A stretch of DNA of 64,000 bases. It comes from Miscanthus floridulus. Its lineage: Eukaryota; Streptophyta; Magnoliopsida; Poales; Poaceae. A program made the translations under genes and the position numbers. Where the stretch lies: positions 87,931,560 through 87,995,559 of the forward strand of contig NC_089598.1 in assembly GCF_019320115.1 (NCBI RefSeq). Direction: 5' to 3'. Of the stretch, positions 42,079 through 53,237 are shown in pieces (within the stretch, counting starts at the first letter, position 1; each line of letters opens with the position of its first letter). Under the pieces are notes generated by a model. That model worked only from the letters and a program-made list of their open reading frames with translations. It searched no databases and was not told the DNA's origin.

Positions 42079-42639
42079 CGTTTGTGTCTCCCACTTCTAA
42101 AAGACATGGATGCAGCCAAACTATATACAAAATTCAGCAAATCACTTGAGTAGGCACTGCATGTTTCGGAAACAGGTGAAAACAGGTGCAGAAATGCAGT
42201 ATCGTGGAACATAGTTTGATTCAGCACAGCATAATTTAGAGAAGATTATCGAGTGACAGAAAATGCAAGTTATCAACTTTAGAAAAAAAAAGCATTAAAT
42301 AGATTAGTGCATCAGCTTAAACTGTTCACAATCTGAGAGGATTAAATGACTGAAAGAACTTTACATTGCAGAGTTCTCCACGCATCAAAAGATTCAGTAA
42401 CCAGTATCCAATGCAAACAGATATACTCGAGCACAACCATTCTTCAAGATAATATGAACATTTGGTCCTATTGCAATGCTACAGACTGGGGGTTAACCTT
42501 GGAACTCTGGAAAAATAATATGAACATTTAGTTGACTTAATAGTCATCTAGAGGGGGAAAAGGCTGTCATTTGGTAAGGATGCACCTGGCTGGAAAACCC
42601 TCAGCTCCAAACCAACCTTATAGGTAAGCAATTCAACAT
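42079..42639. other. Intergenic or 3' untranslated region of the minus-strand gene
   Basis: AT-rich DNA just past the inferred stop codon (42640-42642, minus strand). It could hold the 3' UTR, but I see no certain polyadenylation signal and nothing else recognisable. Confidence 0.35.
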
Positions 42640-44721
42640 CTAGCAGCCTTCTTCAAGACCATCCAGTTTCAGAGCTTTGACAACAATAATTTCCTGAAAA
42701 AGGGAAACAGTCTAATCAACCAGAACATAAAAGCATATTTTACCATCTTGCAAAGTAGTATACTTCTAAGATCTATATCACCGACACAAATAATGTAATG
42801 TTCTTCCCAGGTCCACAAGATAAAAGTTAACTACCAAAAGGGCAGACTAAAGTATGCAGATTCATTACCGCTAAGCTTGTCAACAACATTATCAGTATAA
42901 TATTTCTAGTCTAAAAGCTCAAAGTGTCTGTCGCACTAACCAAAGGCGTGTTTCCTGTTCTTGAAAAACGAAGACAAATTTATTTAAAACAAAATTCATC
43001 AACCAATCAGCATTGCAATGATTAAATGCTGATTTGCTTTGTCCATGTAAAACCTCCACAATCTGGGTACCTTTTCATTGGTGTCAAGAGCAGTATTCAA
43101 GAGAGTGTGAAGCCTTGAAACTCAAATAGCAGAAATCACATCTAAATAACACCTTTCGTCAACTAGTTAGTCAGATAGAAGAAATTAGCAATACAGAAAG
43201 ATCAAAATAGTTGAAATTCACGCCCTCCCAATCCAACGAAAATTTTAAGGTGTTAAGAAAGATGAGCAACTTTGCCACATTGTGTCAACCTTCCCTTCAA
43301 AAGTTACATCTAGGTTCAACCAACCCTAGACTTGATACAACCTGAGGCCGTGAGTATGTGACCTCTGGTCTCATCTCAGTACCTTTTAACTACTACAATA
43401 TTCTATGATGTTTCAAAGAAATGTAGCAGGAGCTATGTTATTCCATAGAGAGTTTAATATAGGTAGTGGCACAGAAGGGAAACCACTTGTCGGTTGAAGA
43501 CTAATTATTGCCAACTTGTTGCAAATATGACAAATGGTGTGCCACACTACCGGATACACAAGAGCCATTTGATTGATGTGCTTGTAAATGAGAAACAGTA
43601 ATTGATTTGCATATACCAAGTGATGTTTAAACAACTTTTGCAAGGGCTTCTCTTCTGATATTTTTAATCAAACATAAAGTGTCAGTTAAAACTTGTTGCT
43701 GCCACAAATCCTAATGATTTCTGAAATCTGCAGGCGTGATATGCAGGCTGACACATGTTGATAGGAACCATTCTCTTTAGCTGGTAGACATATCATTCTG
43801 TCAATACCCATAGCATGTTGAATTTTATGAGTGGGCCGTTCACCTAATACCTTAAAATTTTAGGGAAATGTTGATAAAGTAACTGAGTAAGTTACTGCTT
43901 CTGAAGCATTCTTTTAGAGCTAACATTTTCAAAGTAATTCAACGAAGCAATGCTTATACTGAACTTTCGTGCAGTATACGGGCCTTATTTGTTTTTTTAA
44001 AGAAAAACAAAAACTGAGCGATTAATAGTCCTACCCAAGGCCGATTTGCAAATATTAGGATAGCGGTTAATACACGATCCCAAAATAGTGTTCTACTATA
44101 AAATATCCTGATCGTATAAATAATCACGATCCGAATGAGGAGCCTATTTTGATATACAGGCAACATGTATATGCCTTGCTGAACACCATCTAGTTCCATT
44201 CAGAAATTTGGCAATTACAGTTTCCAGAAAGAAAAAAAGGGCAAATCAGCCAGCACATACTAATGTATGTTTTTCTATAATTAATTCATAGCTGCAGTTT
44301 CTATGGTCCGTGAAATTTTTACTACAGTTCATAACTGCAGCTATGAATTAATTACAGAAAAGCATAAATCTAAAGCTACGACAAAAAAATTATACTAAAG
44401 CATACCGTATTATATGTTCACTCTGTAGATCTGCTCATGTGGAGTCCAGCGAAATTGGATTTTTCATTTTATGATTTTTCTGTGATTTACTATGCTTTTT
44501 CAAAGATTTAGCCAAAATAAATAAATAAATAAAGACAAAACCGTCTTTGAAAACCACTTATAAACGAACTGTTTTAAAAGTTTAGGATGTGATTTATCGG
44601 GTTTTAAAGTTTAAGGAGAAAAAGTAGGCTTTCATAAAAATTGATGAACTTTTTCTATTCTACTTCCTTCTCCAATCGTCCATACTAGCAGCACACAGGA
44701 CATGCCTTGAGCGGATAGGAG

Positions 44722-44758
<37 letters not shown>

Positions 44759-46533
44759 ACGCCCGAACTGTTCCGCCTTTTCATTTTTTTGGCCTAGTTT
44801 GCCTCGGCCCATTAGCGTGGGATCCTGTTTGGGCTGCTGTGGTGTTGGCCTTCCCATGCGCGTCCTGCAGCGAGTTGGACGTCCCTATACGGTGGGTTTC
44901 TTATGTCCTTTTCTGTATTTTCATTTCTTTTTTATTCTATGTTTTCTTTTTCTTTTTTCCTTTTCTTTCTTTTTTGCTTTTTCTTTTGGGTGGTCTTTTA
45001 TTATTCTTTTTGTTTCTAGTATCTATTTTCATATTTTCGTATGCTTTTCTTTTCTTTTTTCTTTGCTTTCATTCATTTATTTACCTTTTCTTTTTTTTTC
45101 TGGACTTTTATCGTTCTTTTCATTTTCATTATTCTTTTACTATTTCATTTTAATCTATTAATTTTTATTTCCTTTTTATTTTTATTTATATTTTTTCCTT
45201 TCCTTGCTACTATTTAGTTTTTTATTTTTCTTTCTTTTTTGTTTTCTTATTTTTTATTTTTTAACATTTGCACTTTTAAATTTCTTTTTTTTTATATACA
45301 ATTAATATTTTTTATTTCATTTTCTATTTTAGTATTTTATTTTTCGTTCTTTTCTTCTATTTACAATTTTATGTTTCGCTTTTTTATTTATAGATACACG
45401 CGATGTTAATGTATTATACATGTAATGTTTTTATGATGTCCACGAGTAGAAATGTGAGATTCTTACGATGTATTTTATGATGTTCAGTAAGCATTTTTCT
45501 GATGTCCGATAGCGTTTTTCTTCTTTTTATTTGACTCTAATTAACTACTTCACTAATTTTATTATTTTATTATTTTATTTTATATTTTTATGATATTTGT
45601 GATGTTCACATCGTAATGATTTCTGAAATCTGCAGGTGTGATCCGCAGGCTGACACATGTTGATGAAACCAGCTCTTTAGCTGGTAGACATGTCATTCTT
45701 TCAATACCCATACCATGTTGAATTTTTTGAGTGGGCAGTTCACCTAATAGCTTAAAATTTTAGGGAAATTTTGATGAAGTAACCGAGTAACCATGGTTTA
45801 TACCCAATACAAAAATGAGAAAAACAAACAACTGTTTCTGAAGGGTTCTTTTAGAGCTAACATTTTCATTTCATAGTAACTTTTCTGCAGTTTACAGTTA
45901 TTAACTGCGTTCGGCCGGTATACTCCCGGCTTGTTTTAGCTTACTCTCTCTCACAGAATACTATTGAATCATACAGAACCATCCAAAATATACTATTCAA
46001 TGCACCAGCCGAACGCTGTGCATCTAGATAATACATAGCAAAATAGATGAACCAAAAAAAGTCAAAGCAACTTATAATTTAGAACAAGGGGAGTATAGTA
46101 GAACATTGAGAGAAAATAAGAGAATTTCGTACTGCACACAAGTTTTTTTTTATATAGAGTTAATAGAGAAAGTCAATAAGGTCGACGATTACAAAAGAAT
46201 GACCACATGTGCAGGTAACTGGTAGACAATCCACCCGTACAGAGACAGCCAATATAACATTTGTGCACATCAATCAAACTAACACATAAACCGAACAAAA
46301 ACACTTGCACCAAATCAATTACGAAGGATGGCCTGCGCTGAGATTACTTACAGATCAAAATCCTGACATTGGTGCTATTAACCAGCACCAGCAGTTTTGC
46401 ACAATCCTCTGAAAATACAACAAAATATTAGAATGATAAATACTTTGATCAGATCAACCTCCTAGGGATTAATTATACCTCCCAAGACGATTGGCATCGT
46501 ATCTGACTCTGAAAGGGGACGAGCGGCCGCCAT
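42640..46533 (-). CDS. Inferred small multi-exon gene, product not recognised (partial model)
   Basis: Two good exons start the gene: 46533-46479 (ATG in gccATGGCGG context, then 17 codons, donor g|gtata) and 46408-46352 (acceptor ttttcag, donor t|gtaagt). They join in frame to give 'MAAARPLSESDTMPIVLGE' continuing 'DCAKLLVLVNSTNVRILI'. Two exons end it: 43113-43071 ('LHTLLNTALDTNEK', donor |gtaccc) and 42693-42640 (acceptor tttttcag, 'EIIVVKALKLDGLEEGC', stop TAG); these also join in phase. One or more exons between 46352 and 43113 were not found. An alternative exon is possible at 42905-42869. A TATA-like box lies at about 46643-46652. Two upstream ATGs (46546 and 46540) in another frame would give only a short peptide. 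I do not know the family. The large intron holds a poly-C run and MITEs. Confidence 0.4.
43712..43905. repeat. Local duplication, copy 1
   Basis: This segment ('aatgatttctgaaatctgcagg', 'agctggtagacat', 'ttaaaattttagggaaat') recurs at 45615-45800 with about ten percent difference by eye. Nearby 44010-44110 and 44190-44245 recur at 46660-46850, so a larger block was duplicated and then altered by insertions. Confidence 0.75.
44270..44362. repeat. Long hairpin, MITE-like
   Basis: The arm ttttctataattaattcata, followed by gctgcagtt, is complementary to aactgcagctatgaattaat, followed by tacagaaaa, with one mismatch across about 29 bp and a short loop. It could be a minimal MITE or a folded RNA element within the inferred intron. 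Confidence 0.7.
44722..44758. repeat. Poly-C run of 37
   Basis: Thirty-seven consecutive C residues. The G-rich strand could form quadruplex structures. The length may also be imprecise, since such runs are hard to sequence and assemble. Confidence 0.9.
44890..45410. repeat. Pyrimidine-rich low-complexity tract
   Basis: About 500 bp composed almost only of T and C with scattered A (tttctttttt, attttcatttc). Open frames here give Phe/Leu/Ser-rich peptides and are artefacts of composition. It lies just beyond the poly-C run in the same inferred intron. Confidence 0.8.
45615..45800. repeat. Local duplication, copy 2
   Basis: Diverged direct copy of 43712-43905. The related flanking piece on this side is 46660-46850, directly upstream of the inferred promoter at 46643-46652. 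Confidence 0.75.
45907..46015. mobile_element. MITE with gcgttcggc termini
   Basis: gcgttcggccgg and ccagccgaacgc form an inverted repeat with one mismatch. The interior ('ctctctcacagaatact', 'acagaaccatcc') is a diverged relative of the MITE at 212-352. Confidence 0.7.
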
Positions 46534-46642
46534 GGCCCATGGCCATGGTCGACTGCGTGGGCGAGGTGCTAGGTTCTGGCTGAAACGAAACGTGGGGGCT
46601 GGGAAGGGTGGCGGCGGGGCGGAGAGAGACGATCTGGGCGAG

Positions 46643-46652
46643 TTTATTTATG
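46643..46652 (-). promoter_or_regulatory. TATA-like box of the inferred minus-strand gene
   Basis: The minus strand reads cataaataaac about 110 bp upstream of the start codon at 46533. It is followed by 'gatcgtctctctccgcc', a pyrimidine patch typical of plant transcription starts, and a GC-rich leader. Confidence 0.5.
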
Positions 46653-46993
46653 TGTGTTTTTTAACAGAGCGATTAATAGTACGACCCAAATTTGGGGGGG
46701 GCGTTTTGCAAATATTAGGATACGGTTAGCAAACGACCTAAAATAGTGTTCTACTATAAAATATCCTGATCACAATAAATAATCACGATCCCTTCCATTC
46801 AGAAATTTGGCAATTACAGTTTCCAGAAAGAAAAAAAAAAAGGAGCGAATCAGGCAGCGAATACTAATATATTTTCCTGTATTGTTCAAGGCATAGTATG
46901 CTTTAAGTTCTGTATCACCCACACAAATTGATGGTGTAACGTTTTTACAGGAACCACGACCACTAGAAAAAGTTAGCATTTCCATTAAGCAAA

Positions 46994-47310
46994 AGTTTAG
47001 CCCTGTCACATCGAATATTTGATGTCAATTAGGAGTATTAAACATAGGCTAATTATAAAACTAATTACACAGATTGAAGCTAATTTGCGAGACGAATCTA
47101 TTAAGTCTAATTAGTTCATGATTTGACAATGTGGTGCTACAGTAACATTTACTAATTATGAATTAATTAGGCTTAATAGATTTATCTCGCTAATTAGTCT
47201 ACTCATATGCAATTAGTTTTATAATTAACTTATGTTTAGTCCTTCTAATTAGCATCGAACGTCCGATATGACACGACTAAAATTTAGCAACCGAATCCAG
47301 ACACAACCTA
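46994..47310. mobile_element. MITE-like element with internal inverted repeats
   Basis: The sequence contains 'gagacgaatctattaagtct' and 'aggcttaatagatttatctc' in opposite orientation, plus 'aaactaatt' and 'aattagttttataatt' blocks common to grass MITEs. The ends (gtcacatcgaatatttga and cgtccgatatgacacgac) are imperfect inverted repeats. No coding capacity. Confidence 0.6.
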
Positions 47311-47620
47311 GTGTAAGGAAAAAGTACAAAGAAGCTTGTCAAAGAGTCAAAGTTCGCATCACATCATTATTTAATTTGTTTAGGAAGCTTGTCTTGAACA
47401 TTATCAAATCAGATTCGTCTCGCTAATTAGTCTACTTCTGTGCAATTAGTTTTATAATTACCTCATATTTAGTCCTCCTAATTAGCATCCGAACGTCCAA
47501 TGTCTTTAACGTCTGAATCTAACACAGCCTAGTGAAAGGGAAAAGTACAAAGAAGCTTAGAGTTCGCATCACGTCATTGTTTAATTTGTTCAGGAAGCTT
47601 GTCATGAACATTATTAGATC
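47180..47620. repeat. Tandem duplication of about 220 bp
   Basis: The segment 47180-47405 ('ctcgctaattagtctact', 'aattagttttataatta', 'agtacaaagaagctt', 'gttcgcatcac', 'aggaagcttgtc') is repeated directly at 47407-47620. The duplication starts inside the MITE-like element and carries its 3' flank with it. Confidence 0.75.
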
Positions 47621-48440
47621 TTTCCCGTCTAAAGGCCCAAAGTGTCTCCTGCATTCCTTATTCTCTCATGAAAACAAATTAAATACAAGCATATACTCAT
47701 ATTTAACTTGAATTCACAAACACATGAACGTCACAGGAATTGACTACTAATTTGCCTTTTGAACTTTGCTATGGTACATCTAAATAACCGTGAACCATCG
47801 ATCTGAGTAGCAATTATCACATATTGCCTCCGAAGAGGTAATATGATATATAAGGAAAATATTTCGGTATTATATATCTAATATGCATGCATGCATGATG
47901 TAACTCTCAAGTTTTTAATAACATGGACATGGACACACACATGTATAGCGGTGGGACACACAGTTCACAATGTGCAGCAGTATTTTATTTTATTGTATAT
48001 ATAACACAACACAATGATTATAATATGTGACCCAACATGATTTTGTAAAATTTATTTGATTTGTTGGAACGTGACGAATGGACGGGAAATTTAAATTCGT
48101 TTCATTTTCAACATGAAAAAAATAAAGCTTATTCAATTCATAGAGTGATTGTATTGTAACATTTTTTTTGTTGTAACGTGACCATGCCCAATTAAGAAAA
48201 ATAAAATAGCATGTCTTGGAAAGTTGATTTTTGACTCCGAAACTATCTCTTGCCCGATGGCCTTCCACGAAGTTGCAGCCGTTGGTTGCAACCAAAAGAA
48301 AACAAATTGCATGTACACATGCAGATAAAAGGAAGCAATATGTTATTTTTATTTCTTTTTTACTAATTATTTTATTTCTCCTCGTATTCAAGGGCTTGGA
48401 TTTATTTGAACTCTTACCTCTTACTAGGTAAGAGTTGTAC
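47621..48440. other. AT-rich intergenic region
   Basis: No supported gene or element. A minus-strand frame of 133 codons (48391-47990) is Lys/Asn/Phe-rich without a recognisable domain. Confidence 0.35.
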
Positions 48441-48889
48441 AGCCCTTTGCCTTTTCCAGGTAAGATCTCTTGAATCTGAGAGTTGACGTCAGATTGATCC
48501 TAGATCATATACCGGCTAGGGCTATGTCGCCTGGGCTGCCATGAACCAAAGAATGAAGAACGCAGCGAGAATATCACACTTATGTAGTGAGTCACGAGAG
48601 CTTTACGAGTAAACAGCCAAAGGATAGCTATCGAGCTTACATGATGAAGAATAACTAGTATTCAAGCAAACTGTAGCCAAGAAAACGTCGAAGCTCTCAT
48701 CCAGGAGGGATCCAGTGGGGGCAAGAACGTTGCCAAGTTGCCCTAGATCGGTCGGCAAGCCTAGGGCACCATTCTTGATCGTCGGATCAAGCGATGAACA
48801 ATAGCGTGAGGTTGGAAACGGACATTAAGGAGTTGTAGATATAAAAAGACGATGGGATTGTTGGATGTACTCAATCGGCCATGATCCTC

Positions 48890-49013
<124 letters not shown>

Positions 49014-49291
49014 GTGGTCAAATCCCAGCACTCCAAAGACTTATTTTCCAAGTTTCCCACAAATTTGCAAGAGTTTTGGATCGGAATCGAGAAGTCCAAA
49101 TCTGAATAAAGTCTTTTTCAGTCTGTCAGAAGTACTTGTCGGAACTTCCAGCGCTTATTGGGACTTTCGACATAGAGATGACCGCGGGTACTTCGCGCAG
49201 ATTTCTCGAAAGTTCCGGTGACTGTCGGAACTTCCGATGCTAGAGTATTTTCTGAAAGCATAACTCTTTCATTTGGATTCCAAATTGAACG

Positions 49292-49295
<4 letters not shown>

Positions 49296-49333
<38 letters not shown>
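49296..49333. repeat. (TA)n microsatellite
   Basis: About nineteen TA units, 300 bp from the longer run at 48892-48992. Confidence 0.9.
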
Positions 49334-49335
<2 letters not shown>

Positions 49336-49433
49336 TCTCGACAAGAGGAACGGAATGGTGAGTGGTGAGGTCCATTTTACATTTTGACAACTTGATAAAA
49401 TGGACTATTTTGGTTGTCAACACCGAGTAACCT

Positions 49434-49779
49434 TTTTCATTTACGTCAAAGATAATCTACAACAGTCGGTTTAAAATCTTGTACCTCAAACAGTATTTTT
49501 TTGCCAATTTTAATTTTATCAACCGGTTAATTAGAAAGCCAAAAATAAGCAACATGGTTACATGGAACAACAATGCCGGATCTAAAGAGTAGAGTTTGTA
49601 TGCATGTTTACTGATTCTACTATACTAACATCTTCTGGAGTAACCCATTAACTTTGATGATCCCACCCTGTCTTTTTCTCAAACGTGCATTTGCACGGTA
49701 TTCATTAAGGAGGAAAGGAGTTTTTAACGTAAATTACAAACTAATAAAGCAGCAGTAATCATCTGATTACTGAGGCTCG
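49434..49779. other. Short intergenic stretch
   Basis: No feature recognised between the LTR-like segment and the LINE remnant. Confidence 0.35.
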
Positions 49780-50460
49780 ACGGCCCTGCGGCAGCACGTG
49801 AATGTGATTACAGGTTTAAAGATTTTGCGACATATAGCCACCGATCCTACAGCAGCGCTAAGAGCGACAGCAGGTGCTTGTAACCTACAAGGCACCATTC
49901 ATTTGCCGCCTCCTGGATCTTGAGCGCCAGCCTGCCGGTGCTGTGGCTACTCCATTGAAAGTCTGCGCATTCCTCTCCTTCCGTAGCGTCCATCCGACGA
50001 GTAAGAAGAGCGAATCAAAGCCCTTTCGCACATGTCTATCGACCAGCTTCCTGTTGCGCAGCCACCATCCGAGCACCTCTTCCTCCTGTTCGAGCACAAC
50101 CTCATGGAGAGATGAAGTTTAGAGAGAAGGATGCTCCAAACTTCCCTGTTGTATACGCAGCCGATGATGCTATGATTCATTGTCTCTGGAAGCTGATCGC
50201 ATATAACACAATTACTGGAGTCCTGGCCAGACCGTGTCGGAACCTTCTCTCCGCGGTCCAGCATCTGCCATGCATGAGCAGCCAGAAAAAGAAGCGTACT
50301 CTTGGCAGCGTCGAGGTCTTCCAAATTTCCTTTGCTCCAAGAGGCCCGGAGGACCCAAGGAACATTGCTCCATAAGCCAATGCAGAAGAATAGCATCCAT
50401 CCGCCGTGAGACGCCAGCGGTGTTACATAATCTATTGTTTTCTTGTGTGAACACACAGTA
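49780..50460 (-). pseudogene. LINE (L1-type) 3' end with zf-RVT domain
   Basis: On the minus strand, in more than one frame: 'IWKTSTLPRVRFFFWLLMHG', 'RCWTAERRFRHGL', then 'CVICDQLPETMNHSIIGCVY' and 'REVWSILLSKLHL', and further down 'WWLRNRKLVDRHVRKGFDSL' and 'GWTLRKERNAQTF'. This is the reverse-transcriptase zinc-binding domain (zf-RVT) and tail that end plant LINE polyproteins; the two Cys of CxxC and the following His and Cys are visible. RT and endonuclease are absent: the copy is 5'-truncated (usual for LINEs) or cut by the copia element at 50568. Frame changes make it non-functional. Confidence 0.8.
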
Positions 50461-50567
50461 AGGAAATGCGGCGCTGAAAAAGCTCCCTGCTATGGTACTG
50501 TAGCCGCTGCAGAGGCAGACGCCGAACGGCTTACCTGCAGGGACAGGCGCAGAAGTCAGTCCTGCTG

Positions 50568-50857
50568 TGTTATCTAGTTACTGTTGCAGTATGTGCGCTG
50601 TACTAGGACTAGATGGATAGAGTTGTATATATAGTTTGCCACTGCAACTCAACAAAGAGAGTTCAGTTTTGCCATCTCCTATATAGGGCTCTGGCCAACG
50701 CTGGTGCTTGTATTGCGTGTGTGTATACTCTGTTCTTCCTCTTCTTCTACCTCTAGCCATAGTGCGTGTGGTCGAACAGCCTCGGTCATGCTCGGACGTG
50801 CTCGACAAGACTGTTGAGTGGTTGACTCACTTGAGCCGGTGATCCTGTGGGCTAACA
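50568..50857 (+). repeat. 5' LTR of a short-LTR copia element
   Basis: The segment starts tgttatctag and ends gggctaaca, with tgtta/taaca terminal inverted repeats and a TATA-like tgtatatatag at about 50610-50625. It is followed after two bases by a primer-binding site. About 290 bp is a normal size for many copia LTRs. The 3' LTR is not in the window. Confidence 0.75.
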
Positions 50858-50859
50858 AG

Positions 50860-50873
50860 TAGTATCAAAGCCG
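50860..50873 (+). other. Primer-binding site of the copia element
   Basis: tagtatcaaagccg differs slightly from the tggtatcagagcc consensus complementary to initiator methionine tRNA. Confidence 0.75.
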
Positions 50874-50905
50874 TACGAACACCGTTGTCGGACTAACCGC
50901 TGGCA

Positions 50906-51820
50906 ATGATGAACGGTTCGGAGATGGGCGACAGCAGTGGCACTGCTGTGGCTGCCCAACCACGACCGGAGGTCGTTGTTCATACGGCGTGGGAGGTTAG
51001 CGGGCACCAGTTGGTCGACGCCGACTCACACCAACTATGGAGAGTGGTCGGTGACCATAAAAGTCAAGCTCAGAGCCCGACGGCTCTAGAATGTTGTTGA
51101 CAAGGGCACCGACAATAAGGAAGATGACATGTTAGCGTTGGAAGCTATCCTCGCTGCTGTACCGGTGGAGTATAGGGAGCCATTGGGGGCGAAGAGCTCG
51201 GCTAAGGAGCCATGGGAGGCTATTGTGGCGATGCACATCGGTTCCAACCTCGCAAAGAAGGCGACGACCCATCTTCTGAAGTAGGAGTACGCCAACCTCA
51301 AGTTCAAGGATGGTGAAACGGTGAAGGACTTCTCCCTCCGCCTTCAAACGCTCATCAGCAAGCTGAAGAGCTATGGCGTCACCATCAACGAAGAGGAGAC
51401 GGTCTCCAAATACCTTCACTCCGTGCCGATAAAGTACATACAGATCGCTCTCTCCATAGAGACGATGCTAGACTTGTCCACCCTCACCATTGAGGATGTG
51501 ACAGGCCGTCTGCGGGCGGTGGACGAGCGCCTGGAGCAGGCGACAACAACGAAGGACAGCGGCAAACTGCTGCTGATAGAGGTGGAGTGGGCTGCTCGAA
51601 GGAACTATGGAAAGGCAGCCTCCTCCAGCCGTGGTGGCGATGGCAAACACCACGGCAAGGCTTCTTCGGAGAAGAAGAAATAGGTCGACCCCAACGCCTA
51701 TCGACGCTGTAGGAAGATGGGCCATGGGGCACGGGAGTACCCAAATCGCAAACAGGAGAAGAAGGCTGAGGCTCATCTGGCGCAAGCTGCTGTTGATGAT
51801 GATGCCACTATCCTGATGGT
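50906..51820 (+). pseudogene. Copia gag with premature stops and mutated zinc knuckle
   Basis: Gag of the short-LTR copia element. The UBN2-type region reads 'EPWEAIVAMHIGSNLAKKA', stop TAG (51282-51284), 'EYANLKFKDGETVKDFSLRL' and 'YLHSVPIKYIQIALSIETML'. After a Lys-rich stretch and another TAG (51681-51683) the nucleocapsid motif reads 'YRRCRKMGHGAREYPNR'. The CCHC pattern (C-x2-C-x4-H-x4-C) is therefore reduced to one Cys and the His, with Tyr at two Cys positions. It lies between the primer-binding site and the protease, in the usual copia order. Not functional. Confidence 0.85.
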
Positions 51821-53237
51821 GATGTTCTATCCACTGCACGACGTCGAGGCCGAGGGGAAGGAAGAGGCGACGACGGTGGAAGGACTTGGGAAGGCCCTGA
51901 AGGCTGTCAACCTCAATGAACCACACGCCCAAGTCCAATTCGAACGTGTGGGCGCCGACCAAGAGCAGCGGTGGTACCTGGACTCTGGTTTCAGAAACCA
52001 AATGACGGGCTCCAAGGCATCCTTCTTCGAGCTCGACAACGATGTTACCGGTACGGTGAAGTTTGGTGACGGCTCAAGGGTGGCTATTCAAAGGCACGAC
52101 ACCATCATCTTCAGGTGCCAGAACGGGGAGCACCGTGCACTAACGGATGTATATTACATCCCGCAGCTGCGTTCCAGCATCATCAGCATTGGTCAGCTGG
52201 ATGAGCGTGGTAGCAAGGTACTGATCAAGGACAGAGTCCTTAGGATCAGGGACCGAGAGCAGTGACTTCTCGCCAAGGTGAAGAGGTTCCAGAATCGGTT
52301 GTACCTGCTCGACCTGAAGGTAGAGCAGCCGGTGTGCCTGGCGGCAAGGCACACCGAGGAACCGTGGATGTGGCATGCCCGGTTTGGACATCTCAGCTTC
52401 GACGCGCTTGGTCGACTGGGGAAGATGGTCTGAGGGCTACCCCACATCAAGCACGGAGGCGAGCTATGTGACAGCTGTCTGGCCGGAAAGCAGAGGAGGC
52501 TACCATTCCCAAAGGCGGCCAAGTATCACACGAAGGACGCTCTCGAGCTTGTCCACGGTGACCTCTGTGGGCCGATCACGCTAGCTACAAATGGTGGTCG
52601 ATGGTACTTCCTCCTGCTTGTGGATGATTACAGTCGCTACATGTGGCTGTAACTCCTGACGAGCAAGGATGAAGCGGCGACGGCGATCAAGAAGTTCAAG
52701 ATGCGTGCGGAGGCCGAGAGCGGCAAGAAGCTCTCTGTGCTGAGGACTGATCGCGACGGTGAATTCACTTTGGTGGAATTCGCTGCGTACTACGTGGATC
52801 AGGGTGTGGTGCGACACCACACCGCGCCGTACTCGCCCCAACAGAATGGCGTGGTGGAGAGGCGGAACCAGACGATGGTCGACATGGCTCGATCCATGAT
52901 GAAGGCTAAAGGCATGCTGGCAAGGTTCTGGGGTAAGGCGGTGACCACGGCGGTGTTCATCCTCAACCGCGCTCTGACCAAGGCCCTAACGGGCAAGACA
53001 TCGTTCGAAGCTTGGTATGGGCGCAAGTCGAGCGTGTCCTTTCTCCAGACATTCGGCTGCATTGGCCACATCAGGAAGACGAAGCCGAACCTCACCAAAC
53101 TGAAGGACAGGAGCACACCGATGGTGTTTCTAGGCTACGTGGAGGGTACCAAGGCGTACCGGCTCTACGACCCATGCGGAGACAAGGTGCTTGTCTCACA
53201 CGATGTCGTGTTCGATGAGAAGGTGGCTTGGGACTAG
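51821..53237 (+). pseudogene. Copia protease and integrase, interrupted
   Basis: The frame 51717-52265 contains the protease active-site segment 'RWYLDSGFRNQMTG', then 'VYYIPQLRSSIISIGQL'. After a stop, the integrase zinc region follows in another frame ('WHARFGHLSFDALGRLG', 'CDSCLAGKQRRL'), then the core with all three acidic residues: 'VHGDLCGP', 'LRTDRDGEF' and 'YSPQQNGVVERRNQTMVDMA'. The C-terminal part 'GKTSFEAWYGRKSSVSFLQT' and 'VFLGYVEGTKAYRLYDP' is well preserved up to the TAG at 53235-53237. Stops occur at 52263, 52432 and 52650. The element would need several repairs to be active. Confidence 0.85.

Noticed and set aside
44799..45161. 120-codon Phe/Leu-rich frame resembling a membrane protein
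   Set aside because: It lies in a pyrimidine-only tract, which always translates to Phe, Leu and Ser.
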